Of a stretch of DNA of 64,000 bases, positions 9,296 through 19,879 are shown one piece after another; positions within the stretch are counted from its first letter, which is position 1, and the number at the start of each line of letters is the position of its first letter. The translations under genes and the position numbers were made by a program. The notes under the pieces were generated by a model. The model was not told the origin of the DNA. It saw nothing but the letters and a program-made list of their open reading frames with translations, and did not search any database. The DNA is from Salinimicrobium tongyeongense (GTDB lineage Bacteria > Bacteroidota > Bacteroidia > Flavobacteriales > Flavobacteriaceae): NCBI RefSeq assembly GCF_026109735.1, contig NZ_CP069620.1, positions 1 through 64,000 on the forward strand, in the 5' to 3' direction.

Positions 9296-9877
9296 ATGAA
9301 AAATATTTTATTTGCTTTCTTTTTTCTATTAACTGCAACCGCCGCAGTAGGCCAAACGCCCGGCGAAGCAACTATTGCTGAAAAATTTCAGGAGTTAATT
9401 ACAAACTCCAATAATTTTAAAGGCTACAAAGTAGTTGACACAGATCAACTTACCACCCTACAGGAGCTAACCTCCAATCGAATAATTGAACTTAAGGAGG
9501 AAATAGCTTCTTCAAAAGAGACTTTAAAAGCGCGGGATGCAAAAATTGCCACTCTCGAGGCTGAACTGGAGAACCTCAAAGAGCAGCTTGCCACTTTAAG
9601 CGCCGAGAAAGACGAAATTGCCGTGCTGGGAATGTCGCTTAGCAAGGCTACTTACAACATTGCCATGTGGAGCCTTGTGGGCATCCTGGTACTGGCACTG
9701 GCCCTATTTGTGGTGAGGTTCAAAAGAAGCCATATCCACACCGCCGAAGCCCGTAAAAATCTGGCCGAACTTGAAAAAGAGTTCGATGCTTACCGTGCTA
9801 AATCCCTTGAAAAAGAACAAAGACTGGGACGTCTTCTTCAGGATGAAAAGAACAAACAGCTCAAAGTCGCAAAGTAA
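9296..9877 (+). CDS. Exported coiled-coil protein with one membrane helix, unknown function
   Basis: The family was not recognised. From the ATG at 9296 the protein has 193 residues. There is a signal peptide (about 1-20, ending near AAVGQ), a long charged coiled coil (about residues 60-115), one membrane helix near 125-145 (WSLVGILVLALALFVV), and a basic, Lys/Glu-rich tail that is also probably coiled. It looks like a small structural or scaffold membrane protein. An upstream GTG at 9257 is open but would precede a good signal peptide, so it was rejected. Confidence 0.8.
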   Translation: MKNILFAFFFLLTATAAVGQTPGEATIAEKFQELITNSNNFKGYKVVDTDQLTTLQELTSNRIIELKEEIASSKETLKARDAKIATLEAELENLKEQLATLSAEKDEIAVLGMSLSKATYNIAMWSLVGILVLALALFVVRFKRSHIHTAEARKNLAELEKEFDAYRAKSLEKEQRLGRLLQDEKNKQLKVAK

Positions 9878-9946
9878 CAGCTCAATATTCCTTAGGTTTT
9901 AGCTAAATTTACAAGCTGAAAATTCTTCCGCCTAAATTCCTGTTCC

Positions 9947-10633
9947 ATGCGATTTGATATCATTACTGTAGTTCCCGAGATCCTGACGAGCCCTTTTGAA
10001 GCTTCCATTTTAAAAAGAGCGATTGAGAAAGGACATGTGGAAATACACCTGCACAACCTGCGCGACTACGTCACCGATAATTATAAACAAATAGATGACT
10101 ATCAATTTGGCGGTGGCGCCGGAATGGTGATGATGATAGAACCCATAGACAAGTGCATAACAGCATTGAAGGCCAAAAGAGATTACGACGAGGTCATATA
10201 CATGACACCCGATGGAGAAACACTGAAACAAGGCATAGCCAACGAACTTTCCCTTAAGGAGAACATCATCATTCTTTGCGGCCATTACAAAGGCGTAGAT
10301 CAAAGAGTGCGGGAACATTTTGTTACCCGCGAGATCTCTATAGGTGACTATGTACTTTCGGGAGGTGAACTTGGGGCTGCGGTGTTATGCGATTCAATAA
10401 TTCGTCTCCTGCCGGGAGTTCTGGGAAATGAAACCTCAGCGCTCACAGATTCTTTCCAGGATAATTTGCTTGCACCCCCTATCTACACCCGGCCAGCCGA
10501 ATACAAAGGCTGGAAGGTACCCGAAATCCTAACATCGGGTAACACGCCAAAGATCGAAGAATGGCGGGAAGAACAGGCCTATGCCCGCACCTTGGCCCTT
10601 CGTCCCGACTTGCTTAGCGAGGAAGAAAAATAA
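9947..10633 (+). CDS. trmD: tRNA (guanine-N1)-methyltransferase TrmD
   Basis: TrmD methylates G37 next to the anticodon and so prevents frameshifting. The 228-residue SPOUT enzyme has the family start [11 protein letters not shown], the SAM-binding knot segments [13 protein letters not shown] (near 109) and [12 protein letters not shown] (near 130), and the full normal length. It lies just upstream of rplS, the conserved trmD-rplS order, although rplS also has a promoter of its own. Confidence 0.97.
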   Translation: MRFDIITVVPEILTSPFEASILKRAIEKGHVEIHLHNLRDYVTDNYKQIDDYQFGGGAGMVMMIEPIDKCITALKAKRDYDEVIYMTPDGETLKQGIANELSLKENIIILCGHYKGVDQRVREHFVTREISIGDYVLSGGELGAAVLCDSIIRLLPGVLGNETSALTDSFQDNLLAPPIYTRPAEYKGWKVPEILTSGNTPKIEEWREEQAYARTLALRPDLLSEEEK

Positions 10634-10646
10634 TTGATCGCATTAC

Positions 10647-10676
10647 TTTTTAGAATTACAAAATTTATTACTTTTG
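10647..10676 (+). promoter_or_regulatory. Promoter of rplS
   Basis: A perfect -7 box TACTTTTG (10669-10676) lies 18 bp after a weak -33 element TTTT (10647-10650). The resulting leader of about 70 bases before the rplS ATG (10750) could hold an L19 autoregulatory leader of the kind proposed for flavobacteria. I recall that class but could not fold or match it here. Confidence 0.6.
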
Positions 10677-10749
10677 CACTCGTTCTGGACCAACCTCTGG
10701 CGATCACCGTGAATGTTGCTTTAGACTTTATTTTTAAACCATTAGAAAT

Positions 10750-11100
10750 ATGGAATCCTTAATTAAATTTGTACAAGACGAATTTGTAACAAAAAAAGAT
10801 TTCCCTGAATTTTCAGCCGGAGACACTATTACTGTTTATTACGAGATTACTGAGGGTCAAAAAACCCGTACCCAGTTCTTCCGTGGAGTTGTTATTCAGA
10901 AAAGAGGAACAGGAGCTTCTCAAACTTTTACAATCCGTAAAATGAGTGGTACTGTTGGTGTAGAACGTATTTTCCCGCTTAATTTACCGGCTCTTCAAAA
11001 AATTGAGATCAACAAGCGAGGTAAAGTTCGTAGAGCAAGAATCTACTACTTTAGAGAGCTTACTGGTAAAAAAGCACGTATTAAAGAAAGAAGAAGATAA
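10750..11100 (+). CDS. rplS: 50S ribosomal protein L19
   Basis: L19 sits at the 30S-50S interface. The 116-residue protein has normal family length, with the core FSAGDTITVYYEI, QFFRGVVIQKRGTG and the C-terminal ARIYYFRELTGKKARIKE. It has a promoter of its own in the trmD-rplS gap and ends at a strong terminator. Confidence 0.98.
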   Translation: MESLIKFVQDEFVTKKDFPEFSAGDTITVYYEITEGQKTRTQFFRGVVIQKRGTGASQTFTIRKMSGTVGVERIFPLNLPALQKIEINKRGKVRRARIYYFRELTGKKARIKERRR

Positions 11101-11120
11101 TCTTTCAAAATATTCCTTAG

Positions 11121-11147
11121 AAAAGCCTCATTTATTGAGGCTTTTTT
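11121..11147 (+). terminator. Intrinsic terminator after rplS
   Basis: AAAAGCCTCA (11121-11130) pairs with TGAGGCTTTT (11136-11145) around a 5-base loop, followed by further T residues. Confidence 0.92.
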
Positions 11148-11405
11148 GTTAAAACAACCTATGTGGAAACTTTATAACTTCCTGAAGCTTAAATATTTGC
11201 ACATAATTATTTTCTTTTGTAAATTTATTACAGAGTTTAAGTTTAAGAATGTCGCCAGGAATTCTTCTTAACTCCATGTAGAGCAAGATCTTTACATAAG
11301 TTTTTACCATTTTGAATAACAATATGCCAGTCATAGTTTGGTTTAATTCGGTAAAAACGTTTGGATGATTTACACACACTCTTTTGGGAAATGTAAATTG
11401 TCCCG
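11148..11405. other. Gene-free stretch between rplS and a structured element
   Basis: No convincing gene was found. A 97-residue minus-strand reading frame (11149-11442) has no recognisable motif and runs into the inverted repeats that follow, so it is not called. No perfect TAnnTTTG box was found on the plus strand, so the promoter of the downstream structured element is not identified. Confidence 0.4.
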
Positions 11406-11525
11406 ATGAAATAACAACTTGCTTGTGAAATATAGATTTCACTTGAGAATGTAAAAATTCAGCAAAGAATTGTTATTTCATTAGAGCCATTTCATTATGA
11501 AAATAGTGAAATGGCTTTTTTTTTT
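11406..11525 (+). ncRNA. Candidate structured RNA or attenuator upstream of the isocitrate dehydrogenase
   Basis: A perfect 12-bp inverted repeat (11406-11417 with 11470-11481, ATGAAATAACAA type) encloses a 7-bp hairpin GTGAAAT/ATTTCAC (11425-11431/11436-11442). A strong terminator hairpin follows at 11485-11525. Three TGAAAT and three ATTTCA units occur in 120 bases, so alternative, mutually exclusive pairings are possible. It ends 106 bases before the isocitrate dehydrogenase ATG. It may be an independent small RNA, or a leader that decides between termination and read-through; transcription is not shown. Confidence 0.5.
11485..11525 (+). terminator. Intrinsic terminator of the structured element
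   Basis: AGCCATTTCA (11485-11494) pairs with TGAAATGGCT (11507-11516). The stem can extend inward through a G-U pair to a GAAA tetraloop, and a run of ten T follows (11516-11525). No called gene ends just upstream, which points to a non-coding transcript. Confidence 0.88.
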
Positions 11526-11610
11526 GCACTTTTTATGCCTGTTCTGCGCAGTATCTTAACCTTTGCACCTGTGAAATAAGCCCGAAAAATGCTAAATTGC
11601 ACACTCTTGA

Positions 11611-13857
<2,247 letters not shown>

Positions 13858-13879
13858 TCCTTCGGATATTTTATTGCTG

Positions 13880-14010
13880 AAAGGCTGCCTTAAAAGCCGC
13901 TGTACGTCATTTTGAATCCCTGGAAGCTTTTAAATCTGGTTTTTTCAGAAAAAAAAGCTCCTGAAGGATTTCAGGTGTATACAACGTATGGCTTTCAAGG
14001 CAGCCTTTTT
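13880..14010 (+). terminator. Long nested stem terminator after the isocitrate dehydrogenase
   Basis: AAAGGCTGCCTT (13880-13891) plus AAAGCC (13893-13898) pair with GGCTTT (13990-13995) plus AAGGCAGCCTTT (13997-14008), followed by a T run. That gives a roughly 18-bp stem around a loop of about 90 bases with its own smaller repeats. It is far larger than an ordinary terminator and resembles the structure at 55653-55750. Confidence 0.65.
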
Positions 14011-14209
14011 AATTTCAGAAAAAAGGCTGAAAAAGGCTCCAAATATGCCATTTTTGAAGCCTGATATTCCTTTATTGTGAGCGATGTAATAAGGTTTTAG
14101 AACTTCAGAAAAAATACTGAAGCCTTTCCCGTTATAGCCTGGAATAAATTTTCTTGTTAATCCTATAGAAAAAATAAATACTTTTGCAGCTACTTAAATA
14201 TAGACATCT
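14011..14209. other. Intergenic stretch before oxyR
   Basis: No gene was seen. The stretch holds one copy of the overrepresented word TGCCATTTTTG (14046-14056), several TTCAGAAAAA-type words, and a perfect -7 box TACTTTTG at 14179-14186. That box sits 24 bases before the oxyR ATG and is the likely oxyR promoter, although no -33 element fits. Confidence 0.5.
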
Positions 14210-15151
14210 ATGACTATTACCCAGTTACATTACGTTTTAGCGGTTGCCGAGCATCAAAACTTTACGAAAGCTGCACAAAAAGTATTTGTAACACAGCCCA
14301 CCCTCAGTATGCAAATCCAGAAACTTGAGGATGAGCTGGACGTGCTGATCTTTGACCGCAGCAAAAAACCGATTGAACTTACTGCTACCGGCAGAAAAAT
14401 TGTTCAGCAGGCGCGAAATATTGTAAATGAAAGTGACAGGATCAAAGACATTGTAGATCAACAAAAAGGCTTTGTAGGCGGACTTTTTAGGCTGGGAGTG
14501 ATCCCCACGGTCATGCCTACGTTACTGCCTATGTTCCTGAACAATTTTATCAAGAAGTACCCCAAGGTAAAGCTGAAGATAGAGGAGCTGCACACAGAAG
14601 CGATGATTGAGAAGCTGGAAGACGGGCATCTTGATGCGGCGATTGCTGCTACCCCGCTTAGCCTTCCAAATATCAAGGAACAGGTGCTTTTTTACGAACC
14701 TTTTGTAGGTTACATCCCAGCCGGACATAGATTGCACTCAAAGAATAAACTGGAAGTTGAAGATCTCGATCTTGACGATATCCTGCTGCTCGAAGATGGT
14801 CACTGTTTTAAAGACGGAATCCTTAATTTGTGTAAAGCCACACGAGAATCAACCGACGATCACTTCCAGCTGGAGAGTGGCAGCTTTGAAACTATGATCA
14901 AACTTGCCAATGAAGGATTGGGAATGACACTGCTCCCCTACCTGCACACTCTAGATTTAAAGGGCGATGACCAGAAGAATATTAAAATGTTTGCAGAGCC
15001 ATCTCCTGCAAGGGAAGTAAGCCTTATCTACAACAAGAGCGAGTTAAAGATGCAGATCATTGAAGCCCTTCGCAGTACTATAGCCGGGGTGGTTAAAGGT
15101 GCCATAACCTTTCAAAATGTTCAGATTATAAGCCCCGTTCACAAGAAGTAA
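14210..15151 (+). CDS. oxyR: Hydrogen-peroxide-responsive LysR-type regulator OxyR
   Basis: OxyR senses peroxide through a disulfide and activates antioxidant genes. The 313-residue protein has the LysR winged helix (about residues 1-60, HQNFTKAAQKVFVTQPTLS) and the substrate-like domain. The redox pair is present as Cys199 (EDGHCF) and Cys208 (NLCKA), the same spacing and numbering as in E. coli OxyR. No catalase or peroxidase gene is adjacent. It is a single-gene unit with its own -7 box and a strong terminator. Confidence 0.94.
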   Translation: MTITQLHYVLAVAEHQNFTKAAQKVFVTQPTLSMQIQKLEDELDVLIFDRSKKPIELTATGRKIVQQARNIVNESDRIKDIVDQQKGFVGGLFRLGVIPTVMPTLLPMFLNNFIKKYPKVKLKIEELHTEAMIEKLEDGHLDAAIAATPLSLPNIKEQVLFYEPFVGYIPAGHRLHSKNKLEVEDLDLDDILLLEDGHCFKDGILNLCKATRESTDDHFQLESGSFETMIKLANEGLGMTLLPYLHTLDLKGDDQKNIKMFAEPSPAREVSLIYNKSELKMQIIEALRSTIAGVVKGAITFQNVQIISPVHKK

Positions 15152-15170
15152 ATTACAGATAGTATATAAA

Positions 15171-15211
15171 AAAAGAGACAGCCTGAAATTTTATTCAGGC
15201 TGTCTCTTTTT
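15171..15211. terminator. Bidirectional terminator between oxyR and the 65-residue protein gene
   Basis: A 17-bp perfect stem (15171-15187 with 15194-15210), with core GAGACAGCCTGAA and a 6-base loop, is flanked by A and T tracts. It can serve oxyR on the plus strand and the convergent gene at 15215 on the minus strand. Confidence 0.92.
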
Positions 15212-15214
15212 ATT

Positions 15215-15412
15215 TTAAGGATTTAAGTAAATAAGACATTGGTTCAATTCGGGATTTTGCCGAATTAGTGAAAAAATGTACAGTTTCAACTCTTCAATCT
15301 CATAAGGTAATAATCGTTGAAGTGCCTTTTTCACCTCTTTGCAGAACAGAGTGACATCAAAACTTACTTTGCTTAGTACGGTCTTGGTGTACTCGAACAT
15401 CGCTCTTGCCAT
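15215..15412 (-). CDS. Small conserved flavobacterial protein, unknown function
   Basis: The 65-residue cytoplasmic-looking protein has no signal peptide or membrane segment. It begins MARAMFEYTKTVLSKVSFD and contains the helix-rich core KKALQRLLPYEIEELKLYI. From memory, near-identical short proteins occur across Flavobacteriaceae; no function is known to me. It stands alone, convergent with oxyR and sharing its terminator. Confidence 0.8.
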   Translation of the reverse strand: MARAMFEYTKTVLSKVSFDVTLFCKEVKKALQRLLPYEIEELKLYIFSLIRQNPELNQCLIYLNP

Positions 15413-15540
15413 AATGATAAAATTAGTTAACCTTGGTTAGAATAAGTAGTGGTTACCTATAAGCGAAATCGTTTTCGTTAATGGTATAAAAATATAACTT
15501 TTTTCTAAAATAAGGTACATGATGAAGCTAATTTAACACT

Positions 15541-16341
15541 CTAAAAACGATTATCCCCACTTACCATATTCCCAAGGCCTCCCAGTATACTTCCTTCTCC
15601 TTTGTCTTTCCCACCACCCTGTGGTGCTGCAGCCAGTATGCGCCCCGCCAGCCTGCTAAAAGGCAAAGATTGTACAAAAACAGTTCCCGGGCCGGTAAGG
15701 GTGGCATAGAATAATCCTTCCCCTCCAAAAAGGCTGTTTTTGATGCCTCCTATAAATTCAATATCGTAATCTACCTCTTTTGTAAAACCAATGATACAGC
15801 CTGTATCCACCTTCAGCTTTTCTCCAGGTTGCAGCACTTTTTTTGCAGTTGTACCACCCGAATGTACAAAAGCCATCCCATCACCTTCCAGTTTCTGCAT
15901 GATAAAGCCTTCACCTCCAAAGAACCCGCGGCCAAGTCGGCGACTGAACTCCACCCCAATAGCCACTCCTTTGGCAGCACACAAAAAGGCATCCTTCTGA
16001 CAAATGAATTTACCGCCAAATTCGGTAAGGTCTAACGGAATCACCTTCCCCGGATAAGGAGACGCAAAGCTGATCTTTTTCTTACCCGAAACCTCATTAG
16101 AAAAAACTGTCATAAAAAGGCTTTCCCCGGTGAGCAATCTCTTTCCGGCACCCATAACTTTTCCGAGAAAACCTTCATTTTGTTTGGAGCCATCCCCAAA
16201 AATAGTGTCCATCTTAATGCCGTTGTCCATCATCATAAAATTACCTGCTTCGGCAATAACTGCTTCCTGAGGATCGAGCTCCAGCTCTACATACTGCATC
16301 TCCTCTCCAAATATCTCGTAATCTATTTCATGTGCATTCAT
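15541..16341 (-). CDS. AIM24/TIGR00266-family protein
   Basis: The 266-residue cytoplasmic protein belongs to the AIM24 (DUF124, TIGR00266) family. The family forms a trimeric beta-roll and its biochemical role is not settled. Typical features are [18 protein letters not shown] near residue 21, repeated Gly-rich strands such as [17 protein letters not shown] near 137, and a Gly-rich C-terminus. The next gene on the same strand lies 117 bases upstream, with a simple-repeat spacer between. Confidence 0.88.
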   Translation of the reverse strand: MNAHEIDYEIFGEEMQYVELELDPQEAVIAEAGNFMMMDNGIKMDTIFGDGSKQNEGFLGKVMGAGKRLLTGESLFMTVFSNEVSGKKKISFASPYPGKVIPLDLTEFGGKFICQKDAFLCAAKGVAIGVEFSRRLGRGFFGGEGFIMQKLEGDGMAFVHSGGTTAKKVLQPGEKLKVDTGCIIGFTKEVDYDIEFIGGIKNSLFGGEGLFYATLTGPGTVFVQSLPFSRLAGRILAAAPQGGGKDKGEGSILGGLGNMVSGDNRF

Positions 16342-16347
16342 CTTATA

Positions 16348-16396
16348 AAGGTTTAAGGTTTAAGGTTCAAGTTTCAAAGTTTCAAGGTTTGGGTTT
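16348..16396. repeat. Degenerate GGTTTAA/GTTTCAA tandem repeat
   Basis: Seven-base units of the type GGTTTAA and GTTTCAA are repeated about six times directly upstream of the AIM24 start. It is low-complexity intergenic DNA of a kind common in flavobacteria; no function is implied. Confidence 0.75.
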
Positions 16397-16420
16397 CTAT
16401 ATTCTAATCTTCTATTTACT

Positions 16421-16458
16421 TGCCCACTGTGAACCGATCACTGAGCACTGAATACTGC
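16421..16458. repeat. CACTG-rich interspersed repeat
   Basis: The stretch contains ACTGAGCACTGAATACTGC and abuts the stop codon of the DUF4442 gene. The same units recur at 40591-40747 (CACTGCCTACTGAGCACTG, CACTGAATACTGAATA), so this is a shared intergenic repeat family. Confidence 0.7.
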
Positions 16459-16911
16459 TTACTTCACTTTAATTGTCCATTCAAATTCAAATACTGAAAC
16501 CTCCTGGCCATCTTCATTCACCCCGTGAGACCGCATCCAGAAGGTCTGCCCCTCGCCTGTCTTAATTGCCTCTTCTATGGCAGCCGAAATAAGGTGAGCG
16601 TCATTACATATGAAGCTAATTTTTCCGGTTGCCTTTTTTGTGAACTTTGCTTTATTCTGCGCAACAAGCATGGAAATCGGCTTTTTTGAAGCCCTAATGG
16701 AAGTCATTACCAAAGCTCCGGTACTTAATTCGGCAGCCATTGCCTGTACTGCAAAGTACAATGAGTTAAAAGGGTTCTGATTGATCCACCGGTGCTTTAC
16801 TGTTGTATGACAGTGGTTTTGATCAATCTCCTTCACTCTTACTCCGCAAAGCCAGGCACTGGGTAATTTGAACATTAAAAAGGAATTCAGTTTTTTGGAG
16901 GAAACTTCCAT
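16459..16911 (-). CDS. DUF4442 hotdog-fold thioesterase-like protein
   Basis: The 150-residue cytoplasmic protein matches DUF4442, a hotdog-fold relative of acyl-CoA thioesterases. The segment INQNPFNSLYFAVQAMAAELSTG (about residues 44-66) is the family core, in which the helix packs against the sheet. A role in hydrolysing acyl-CoA or another thioester is inferred from the fold only. The -7-like word TAAATTTG (16940-16947, minus strand) lies just upstream without a good -33 element. Confidence 0.85.
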   Translation of the reverse strand: MEVSSKKLNSFLMFKLPSAWLCGVRVKEIDQNHCHTTVKHRWINQNPFNSLYFAVQAMAAELSTGALVMTSIRASKKPISMLVAQNKAKFTKKATGKISFICNDAHLISAAIEEAIKTGEGQTFWMRSHGVNEDGQEVSVFEFEWTIKVK

Positions 16912-17000
16912 ACTTGTTAAAGATTTCTCTAAAAGTATTCAAATTTAATAACATGCTCAAATGTTAAATTCCTCTTCCGGAAAAAAATTATAGTACTTTG

Positions 17001-17034
17001 TTTTGCATAATACCATCTTTAAGATATATATTTG
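17001..17034 (+). promoter_or_regulatory. Promoter of the DUF4870-PadR-PspC operon
   Basis: A perfect -7 box TATATTTG (17027-17034) lies 21 bp after TTTG (17002-17005). The start site near 17038 rules out the longer reading frame from 17003 and fixes the DUF4870 start at 17054. Confidence 0.65.
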
Positions 17035-17053
17035 TAATAGAAAATCAATCATA

Positions 17054-17569
17054 ATGAACAATCAATCAACAAATCCCGACAAGACAGTGGCTGCTTTAAT
17101 CCACTTATCTACCTTTACCCAATTCTTTTTTCCGCTGGGAAATTTCATCTTCCCTTTGATCTTCTGGACCGCAAAAAAGAATGATCCTTTTGTAAACGAG
17201 CATGGCAAACAGGCACTAAATTTCCAAATAAGCCTGTTCCTCTATGCGATCTTTCTTCTTATGTTAGGAGTTGCAGGAGCAATTCTTATTGGGCTCAATA
17301 TAAACTTTGAAGATTCCTTCTACTTTAATGATCACCATCAATGGATTGGAAACCCTGTTGAAGCTGGCCCTGTTACCATTTATATTATGGTGATGGCATT
17401 CCTGCTTATTTCTCTTTTTGTACTTAATATTTATGGAGTAGTTTCCGCTACCATCAAGGCTGGCGAAGGGAAATACTTCAAATACCCACTGGCCATAAAT
17501 TTTTTAAACGCCGGTAAGCCAAAAGATTTATTTACAGCTTCAGGTGATCCTGAAAATGAAACTGCTTAA
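17054..17569 (+). CDS. DUF4870 small membrane protein
   Basis: The 171-residue inner-membrane protein has about three helices (near 15-40, 55-80 and 110-135). The DUF4870 pattern starts with DKTVAALIHLSTF and continues with NEHGKQALNFQISL, in which His and Asn-Phe-Gln are conserved. The function of the family is unknown. It opens an operon with a PadR repressor and a PspC-domain protein, as is often seen for envelope-stress modules. Confidence 0.88.
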   Translation: MNNQSTNPDKTVAALIHLSTFTQFFFPLGNFIFPLIFWTAKKNDPFVNEHGKQALNFQISLFLYAIFLLMLGVAGAILIGLNINFEDSFYFNDHHQWIGNPVEAGPVTIYIMVMAFLLISLFVLNIYGVVSATIKAGEGKYFKYPLAINFLNAGKPKDLFTASGDPENETA

Positions 17570-17647
17570 AGATAATCTCATCAATTATTTACCAATCATC
17601 AATCAATCAAAAAATGAACAGTTCAACAACATTCAAAACCCAACACT

Positions 17648-17992
17648 ATGAAGATTGAAAACACGAAGGCACAAATGCGAAAAGGTGTTTTGGAATACTG
17701 CATTTTGTCTGTTTTAAAAGACAATGATGCATACGTAGCCGAAATTCTGGACACCTTGAAGGGCGCCAAACTCCTGGTGGTAGAAGGTACAATTTACCCT
17801 TTGCTTACCCGGCTCAAAAATGCCGGTCTGCTTTCCTACCGCTGGGAAGAATCAACCAGCGGGCCACCAAGAAAATATTACGGACTCACAGAGACCGGAA
17901 AAATATTCCTTAAAGAACTCACCCACACATGGGAAGAACTGCAAACCGCAGTAACAATCGTAACCACCCAAAAACCTAAAAATCATGAATAA
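17648..17992 (+). CDS. PadR-family transcriptional regulator
   Basis: The 114-residue protein consists of a winged-helix PadR domain only, with KGVLEYCILSVLKDNDAYVAEIL at the start and the wing GPPRKYYGLTETGKIFL near 79. It lacks the long C-terminal dimerisation helices of PadR proper, like the short PadR-s2 type. It overlaps the PspC gene by 8 bases, so it probably controls this operon, possibly by autorepression. Confidence 0.93.
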   Translation: MKIENTKAQMRKGVLEYCILSVLKDNDAYVAEILDTLKGAKLLVVEGTIYPLLTRLKNAGLLSYRWEESTSGPPRKYYGLTETGKIFLKELTHTWEELQTAVTIVTTQKPKNHE

Positions 17993-19676
17993 GACAGTCA
18001 ATATAAATCTTGCCGGCATTTTCTTTCATATTGATGAAGATGCTTATGCCAGGCTGCAGCACTATTTGGAGGCCATTAAAAGGTCTCTCACCAACACCTC
18101 TGGCCAGGAGGAGATCATTCATGATATTGAAGCCCGAATAGCCGAACTATTTTCTGAAAAGATCAAAAATGAAAGACAGGTTATAGGCATTAGGGAAGTT
18201 GACGAGGTGATTTCTGTAATGGGGCAACCTGAAGATTACGTTATAGATGACGAAATTTTTGAAGATGAACCGGTCTATAAGAAAACCCGTGGCAAAAAAC
18301 TCTTCCGGGATACCGAGAACAGTTATATTGGCGGAGTATCATCTGGGCTTGGTCATTACACCGGCATAAGTGCCTTATGGATAAGAATTCTTTGGATCCT
18401 GCTCACTGTTTTCTCTACAGGTGCTTTCATCCTTATCTATATCGCCCTCTGGATCTTTGTTCCCGAAGCCAGAACCACTGCCGATAAACTCGCCATGCGT
18501 GGCGAACCGGTGACCATAAGCAACATTGAACGCAAAATAAGGGAGGGGTTCGATGATGTGTCGGGAAAGATGAAAGACATCAACTACGAGAAGTACGGTT
18601 ATAAGGCCCGCTCGGGTGCAAACTCGGCCGCGACCGCAGTAGGTGATGTCGTTAAATTCATTCTCAACCTGTTCGTAAAGCTCATAGGGATATTCCTCAT
18701 CCTCATTGCCGGGGCCACGCTTATAGGTTTGTTCATAGGGCTGTTTTCCATAGGAACCTTCGGAATCATTGAAGCACCATGGACAGATTTTGTGGAAATT
18801 GCCGGCCCGGGTGCCGATAGTATCTGGTTCATTTCCTTACTCGCATTCTTTGCCGTGGGAATCCCGTTCTTCTTCCTCTTTATCCTAGGGTTAAAGATCC
18901 TGGTTAAAAACCTGAGGTCAATTGGAAGAACGGCAAAACTGGTACTTTTAGGCCTGTGGATTATCTCTGTACTCGGACTCATTTTCTTCGGAATTCAGCA
19001 GGCTACCGAAAGGGCTTTTGACGGCGAGGTAAGAATTTCTGAAAACCTTCCTGTAACGGCAAATGATACTTTGTACGTGAATATGATAGGAGATCCGCAG
19101 TTCAATTCTACTCCCTATCGTTCTGGTGATTTCAATATTTCCTATGACGACAAAGAAAACAAAGTGATCTGGTCGCAGAATGTACAGTTGATCGTAAAAT
19201 CTACCACAGACTCAACCGGAAGAATGGAGATCATCAAAATTGCCGAAGGCAAATCTTATGACGAAGCCAGGGAAAGAGCTTCCGCAATAAAATATCATAC
19301 TAATTACTCGAACGGAAACCTGGACCTTAGCGGTATCTTAACCACAAACCCCGAACAAAAATACCGGGAGCAAAAGGTACAGGTTAGCCTGTTCCTGCCC
19401 GTAGGCACGGTGTTATACGCTGCCGATAATACTTACTCCTTCCACAGGAATTCAGATTACTTTGGCGATATTTTGCACAACGGGTATGAAGAACAGTACC
19501 TTAAGATCACCCGGGAGGGAGCTGAATGCCTTGACTGCCCCGCCGAAGAAGAAGACCCCTGGGGCGAACCTGAAACCGACTGGGATACTGGAGAAACAAA
19601 TGAGGATACTTTTCAAGAAGATTTCCCTGAAACAGAACAATCAACTCCTGAAACCGATTCAATCTCTGTAGAATGA
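17985..19676 (+). CDS. PspC-domain membrane protein
   Basis: The 563-residue protein starts with a soluble domain (about 1-90, including GQEEIIHDIEARIAELFSEK). A PspC domain follows (about 105-165, SYIGGVSSGLGHYTG) with a membrane helix. There are then three or four more membrane helices (about 220-340) and a C-terminal extracytoplasmic beta domain (about 350-500) with an acidic tail. PspC proteins take part in the phage-shock membrane-stress response. Adjacent PadR and DUF4870 genes suggest a regulated membrane-stress module; the signal is unknown. Confidence 0.9.
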   Translation: MNKTVNINLAGIFFHIDEDAYARLQHYLEAIKRSLTNTSGQEEIIHDIEARIAELFSEKIKNERQVIGIREVDEVISVMGQPEDYVIDDEIFEDEPVYKKTRGKKLFRDTENSYIGGVSSGLGHYTGISALWIRILWILLTVFSTGAFILIYIALWIFVPEARTTADKLAMRGEPVTISNIERKIREGFDDVSGKMKDINYEKYGYKARSGANSAATAVGDVVKFILNLFVKLIGIFLILIAGATLIGLFIGLFSIGTFGIIEAPWTDFVEIAGPGADSIWFISLLAFFAVGIPFFFLFILGLKILVKNLRSIGRTAKLVLLGLWIISVLGLIFFGIQQATERAFDGEVRISENLPVTANDTLYVNMIGDPQFNSTPYRSGDFNISYDDKENKVIWSQNVQLIVKSTTDSTGRMEIIKIAEGKSYDEARERASAIKYHTNYSNGNLDLSGILTTNPEQKYREQKVQVSLFLPVGTVLYAADNTYSFHRNSDYFGDILHNGYEEQYLKITREGAECLDCPAEEEDPWGEPETDWDTGETNEDTFQEDFPETEQSTPETDSISVE

Positions 19677-19810
19677 GTGTACTTATTGAAATTATCATCG
19701 CCGGCTTCCTCGCCATTTTGATTTCTACCAAAGAGGAAGTGAAACACGAGCTACCGGATAAAGCCGCAACTGAAAACATTTCTTCAACTTCGGTTTCCCG
19801 GGATTGCTGA
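19673..19810 (+). CDS. 45-residue putative membrane peptide at the end of the PspC operon
   Basis: This small reading frame overlaps the PspC stop codon in the ATGA arrangement (ATG at 19673). The product has 45 residues: a hydrophobic helix (about 3-18, LIEIIIAGFLAILI) followed by a charged, Ser/Thr-rich tail. Translational coupling and its position directly before a strong terminator argue that it is real. No family was recognised; a small accessory subunit of the PspC protein is possible. Confidence 0.6.
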   Translation: MSVLIEIIIAGFLAILISTKEEVKHELPDKAATENISSTSVSRDC

Positions 19811-19823
19811 ATATAATCTCAAT

Positions 19824-19865
19824 AAAACGAGAAAGGCTGCCAAATTTGGCAGCCTTTCTCGTTTT
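19824..19865. terminator. Bidirectional terminator, 42-base perfect palindrome
   Basis: Arms of 21 bases (19824-19844 and 19845-19865, containing GAGAAAGGCTGCC) are perfectly complementary with no spacer, and both ends carry A or T tracts. It separates the PspC operon from convergent trxB. Confidence 0.92.
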
Positions 19866-19879
19866 AATTAGGTAGAAAA

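Noticed and set aside
11149-11442. 97-residue minus-strand reading frame after rplS
   Set aside because: No motif, unlikely composition, and its 5' end lies inside the inverted repeats of the structured element; it is most likely chance.
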